Assembly (NCBI GenBank): GCA_009922885.1
Contig: RFUP01000004.1
Location: forward strand, 1 to 23,979
From: Paracoccaceae bacterium
GTDB lineage: Bacteria > Pseudomonadota > Alphaproteobacteria > Rhodobacterales > Rhodobacteraceae
Direction of reading: 5' to 3'
Length of the DNA: 23,979 bases
The notes under the pieces were generated by a model that saw only the letters and a program-made list of their open reading frames with translations, was not told where the DNA came from and did not search any database. This document shows positions 22,705 to 23,979 of the stretch, in pieces. Positions within the stretch are counted from its first letter, which is position 1. Every line of letters begins with the position of its first letter. The translations under genes were made by a program, and so were the position numbers.

Positions 22705-23676
22705 ATGAAATATCTTGCCGCTGTTCCGGGACTTTTCGCAGCCAGCATGGCGCTGGCCGATCAGCCCGTTTTGACAGTATTGACCTATGATAGCTTCGTT
22801 TCGGACTGGGGCCCCGGCCCTGCCGTGGAAGCGGCGTTCGAGGCCGAGTGTGGCTGCGATCTGAAATTCGTGGGCGCAGGCGACGGGGCGGCGATGCTTG
22901 CGCGCCTCAAGATGGAAGGGGAGCGGAGCGAAGCGGATATCGTTCTGGGCCTCGATACGAACCTCACTGCCGAAGCGAAAGCCACGGGGCTTTTCGCACC
23001 GCATGGTGTGACGGCGGATCTGACGGTTCCGGTGGCTTGGGCGGATGATACCTTCCTGCCGTTCGACTGGGGATGGTTTGCCTTCGTGGGTCTTGCGGGC
23101 AAGGAATACCCGAAAGATTTCAAGGCACTGGCGGCAAGTGGCCTGAAGGTGGTTATCCAAGACCCGCGCTCTTCAACCCCCGGCCTCGGGTTGCTGATGT
23201 GGGTGAAGGCGGCTTACCGCGCGGAAGCGGCGCAGGTTTGGGCGGATCTGGCGGATAACATCGTGACGGTAACGCCCGGCTGGTCTGAGGCCTACGGGCT
23301 TTTCCTTGAGGGGGAAGCGGATCTCGTTCTGTCTTACACCACGTCGCCCGCCTATCACCTGATTGCGGAAGAGGATGCGGGCAAGGTGGCCCTGCCCTTT
23401 GACGAGGGGCATTACCTGCAAGTGGAGGTGGCCGGGAAGTTGGCGGGGACGGATCAGCCGGAACTGGCCGACAAGTTCTTGGCGTTCATGGCTTCGCCTG
23501 CGTTCCAATCGGTGATCCCGACGACGAACTGGATGTATCCGGCAACGGCTGTGGAGCTTCCTAAGGGGTTCGAGACACTGATCCAGCCTGAAAAATCGTT
23601 GTTGATGACGGCGGAAGAAGCTCAGGCAGCGCGGGAAGGCGCGCTGGAAGAATGGCGCGCCGCGCTGTCGCGCTGA
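22705..23676 (+). CDS. thiB: Thiamine ABC transporter substrate-binding protein
   Basis: ThiB is the periplasmic binding protein for thiamine and its phosphates. The 323-residue precursor starts with a signal peptide (MKYLAAVPGLFAASMALA, cut before DQPV) and has the ThiB-type pattern. TVLTYDSFVSDWGPGPAVEA leads into the iron/thiamine-type type II binding fold, with DIVLGLDTNL, PFDWGWFAFVG, DPRSSTPGLGLLMWV and SYTTSPAYHL further on. The length is normal. The start is ATG 22705: the GGAGGA lies 4 bases before it and the signal peptide begins there. An in-frame ATG at 22693 lies within the sequestering stem. The gene overlaps thiP by 25 bases and is under the TPP riboswitch. Confidence 0.96.
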   Translation: MKYLAAVPGLFAASMALADQPVLTVLTYDSFVSDWGPGPAVEAAFEAECGCDLKFVGAGDGAAMLARLKMEGERSEADIVLGLDTNLTAEAKATGLFAPHGVTADLTVPVAWADDTFLPFDWGWFAFVGLAGKEYPKDFKALAASGLKVVIQDPRSSTPGLGLLMWVKAAYRAEAAQVWADLADNIVTVTPGWSEAYGLFLEGEADLVLSYTTSPAYHLIAEEDAGKVALPFDEGHYLQVEVAGKLAGTDQPELADKFLAFMASPAFQSVIPTTNWMYPATAVELPKGFETLIQPEKSLLMTAEEAQAAREGALEEWRAALSR

Positions 23677-23979
23677 CGCCGGATTGGACCGGATGGCTCG
23701 CTGCGGGTTTGGTCGCGGCGGGCTTTCTGGCCCCTTTGGGGGCTGTGCTTTGGCAGGCGGGGCAGGCTTGGCCTACGGCCTCTGACTGGAGCGCGCTGCG
23801 CTTCACCCTGTGGCAAGCGGTGATTTCAACGGTTTTAAGCATCGCGCTGGCGGTGCCTGTGGCGCGGGCCTTGGCGCGGCGGGCGTTTCCGGGGCGGGGG
23901 CTTCTGGTGACGCTGCTTGGTGCGCCGTTTCTCTTGCCGGTGCTGGTGGCGGTGCTGGGGCTTCTGGCGGTGTTCGGGC
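23652..23979 (+). CDS. thiP: Thiamine ABC transporter permease, 5' part (runs off the window)
   Basis: This reading frame opens at ATG 23652 inside the end of thiB (25-base overlap) and stays open to the right edge. The 109 residues read MARRAVALTPDWTGWLAAGL, then hydrophobic GFLAPLGAVLWQAG. RFTLWQAVISTVLSIALAVP and ARALARRAFPG follow, then a membrane stretch LLVTLLGAPFLLPVLVAVLG. This is the usual start of ThiP, a double-length binding-protein-dependent permease. The position after thiB and the translational coupling support the call. The rest of the gene and an expected thiQ ATPase lie outside the window. Confidence 0.93.
   Translation, partial: MARRAVALTPDWTGWLAAGLVAAGFLAPLGAVLWQAGQAWPTASDWSALRFTLWQAVISTVLSIALAVPVARALARRAFPGRGLLVTLLGAPFLLPVLVAVLGLLAVFG

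Noticed and set aside
22456..23160. 234-codon minus-strand frame over the riboswitch and thiB
   Set aside because: It would be antisense to the aptamer and to a signal-peptide-bearing gene; no family similarity is seen.

Overview
The window is a high-GC chromosomal segment of an alphaproteobacterium. The best guess is Rhodobacterales/Rhodobacteraceae, judged from the gene families, the strong Shine-Dalgarno sites, and a GC-rich 3'-end repeat of a kind common in that group. No taxonomic marker such as rRNA is present, so the genus is not claimed. About 22 protein genes are supported. I saw no tRNA, rRNA, CRISPR array, transposase or integrase.

Layout. (i) 1-2542: the end of a type I secretion locus, with a PrtD-like ABC exporter (5' end outside the window, broken by one extra C in a C run) followed by a PrtE/HlyD-like adaptor. 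(ii) 2678-5440: a same-strand run of a RidA-family protein, a glycerophosphodiester phosphodiesterase, a COG3146 N-acyltransferase and a pterin-4a-carbinolamine dehydratase, then a convergent peroxiredoxin with its terminator. (iii) 6048-9579: an FAD-dependent ferredoxin-reductase-like protein overlapping rsmD, then ettA with a clear terminator. (iv) 9580-10240: a long intergenic stretch with an inverted pair of 3'-end repeats, a doubtful small gene and three 11-bp CCATAC repeats. (v) 10241-13052: recQ and yaaA. (vi) 13053-13597: an AT-rich, dyad-dense regulatory stretch before a clan GH-A-like protein that has an acidic, glycine-rich, hydrophobic C-terminus and no N-terminal signal. (vii) 15392-18903: a class II aldolase/acyl-CoA dehydrogenase operon on the minus strand, divergent from AMP nucleosidase. 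(viii) 19043-21315: HU, an EamA transporter and an AEC transporter that overlaps it tail to tail. (ix) 21316-23979: aroC on the minus strand, then a TPP riboswitch controlling thiB and thiP (thiP runs off the right edge).

The points most worth a second look are: the duplicated 11-bp repeat array (10075-10117 and 19422-19460), which sits at nearly the same distance and orientation from the start of a minus-strand small ORF and of the EamA gene; the dyad-rich control region and unusual C-terminus of the GH-like protein, a plausible type I secretion substrate; the homopolymer frameshift in the exporter; the riboswitch whose expression platform hides the thiB ribosome binding site; and a change in strand composition (C-rich plus strand on the left, G-rich on the right) that does not depend on gene orientation. 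No complete new defence or mobile system was found.
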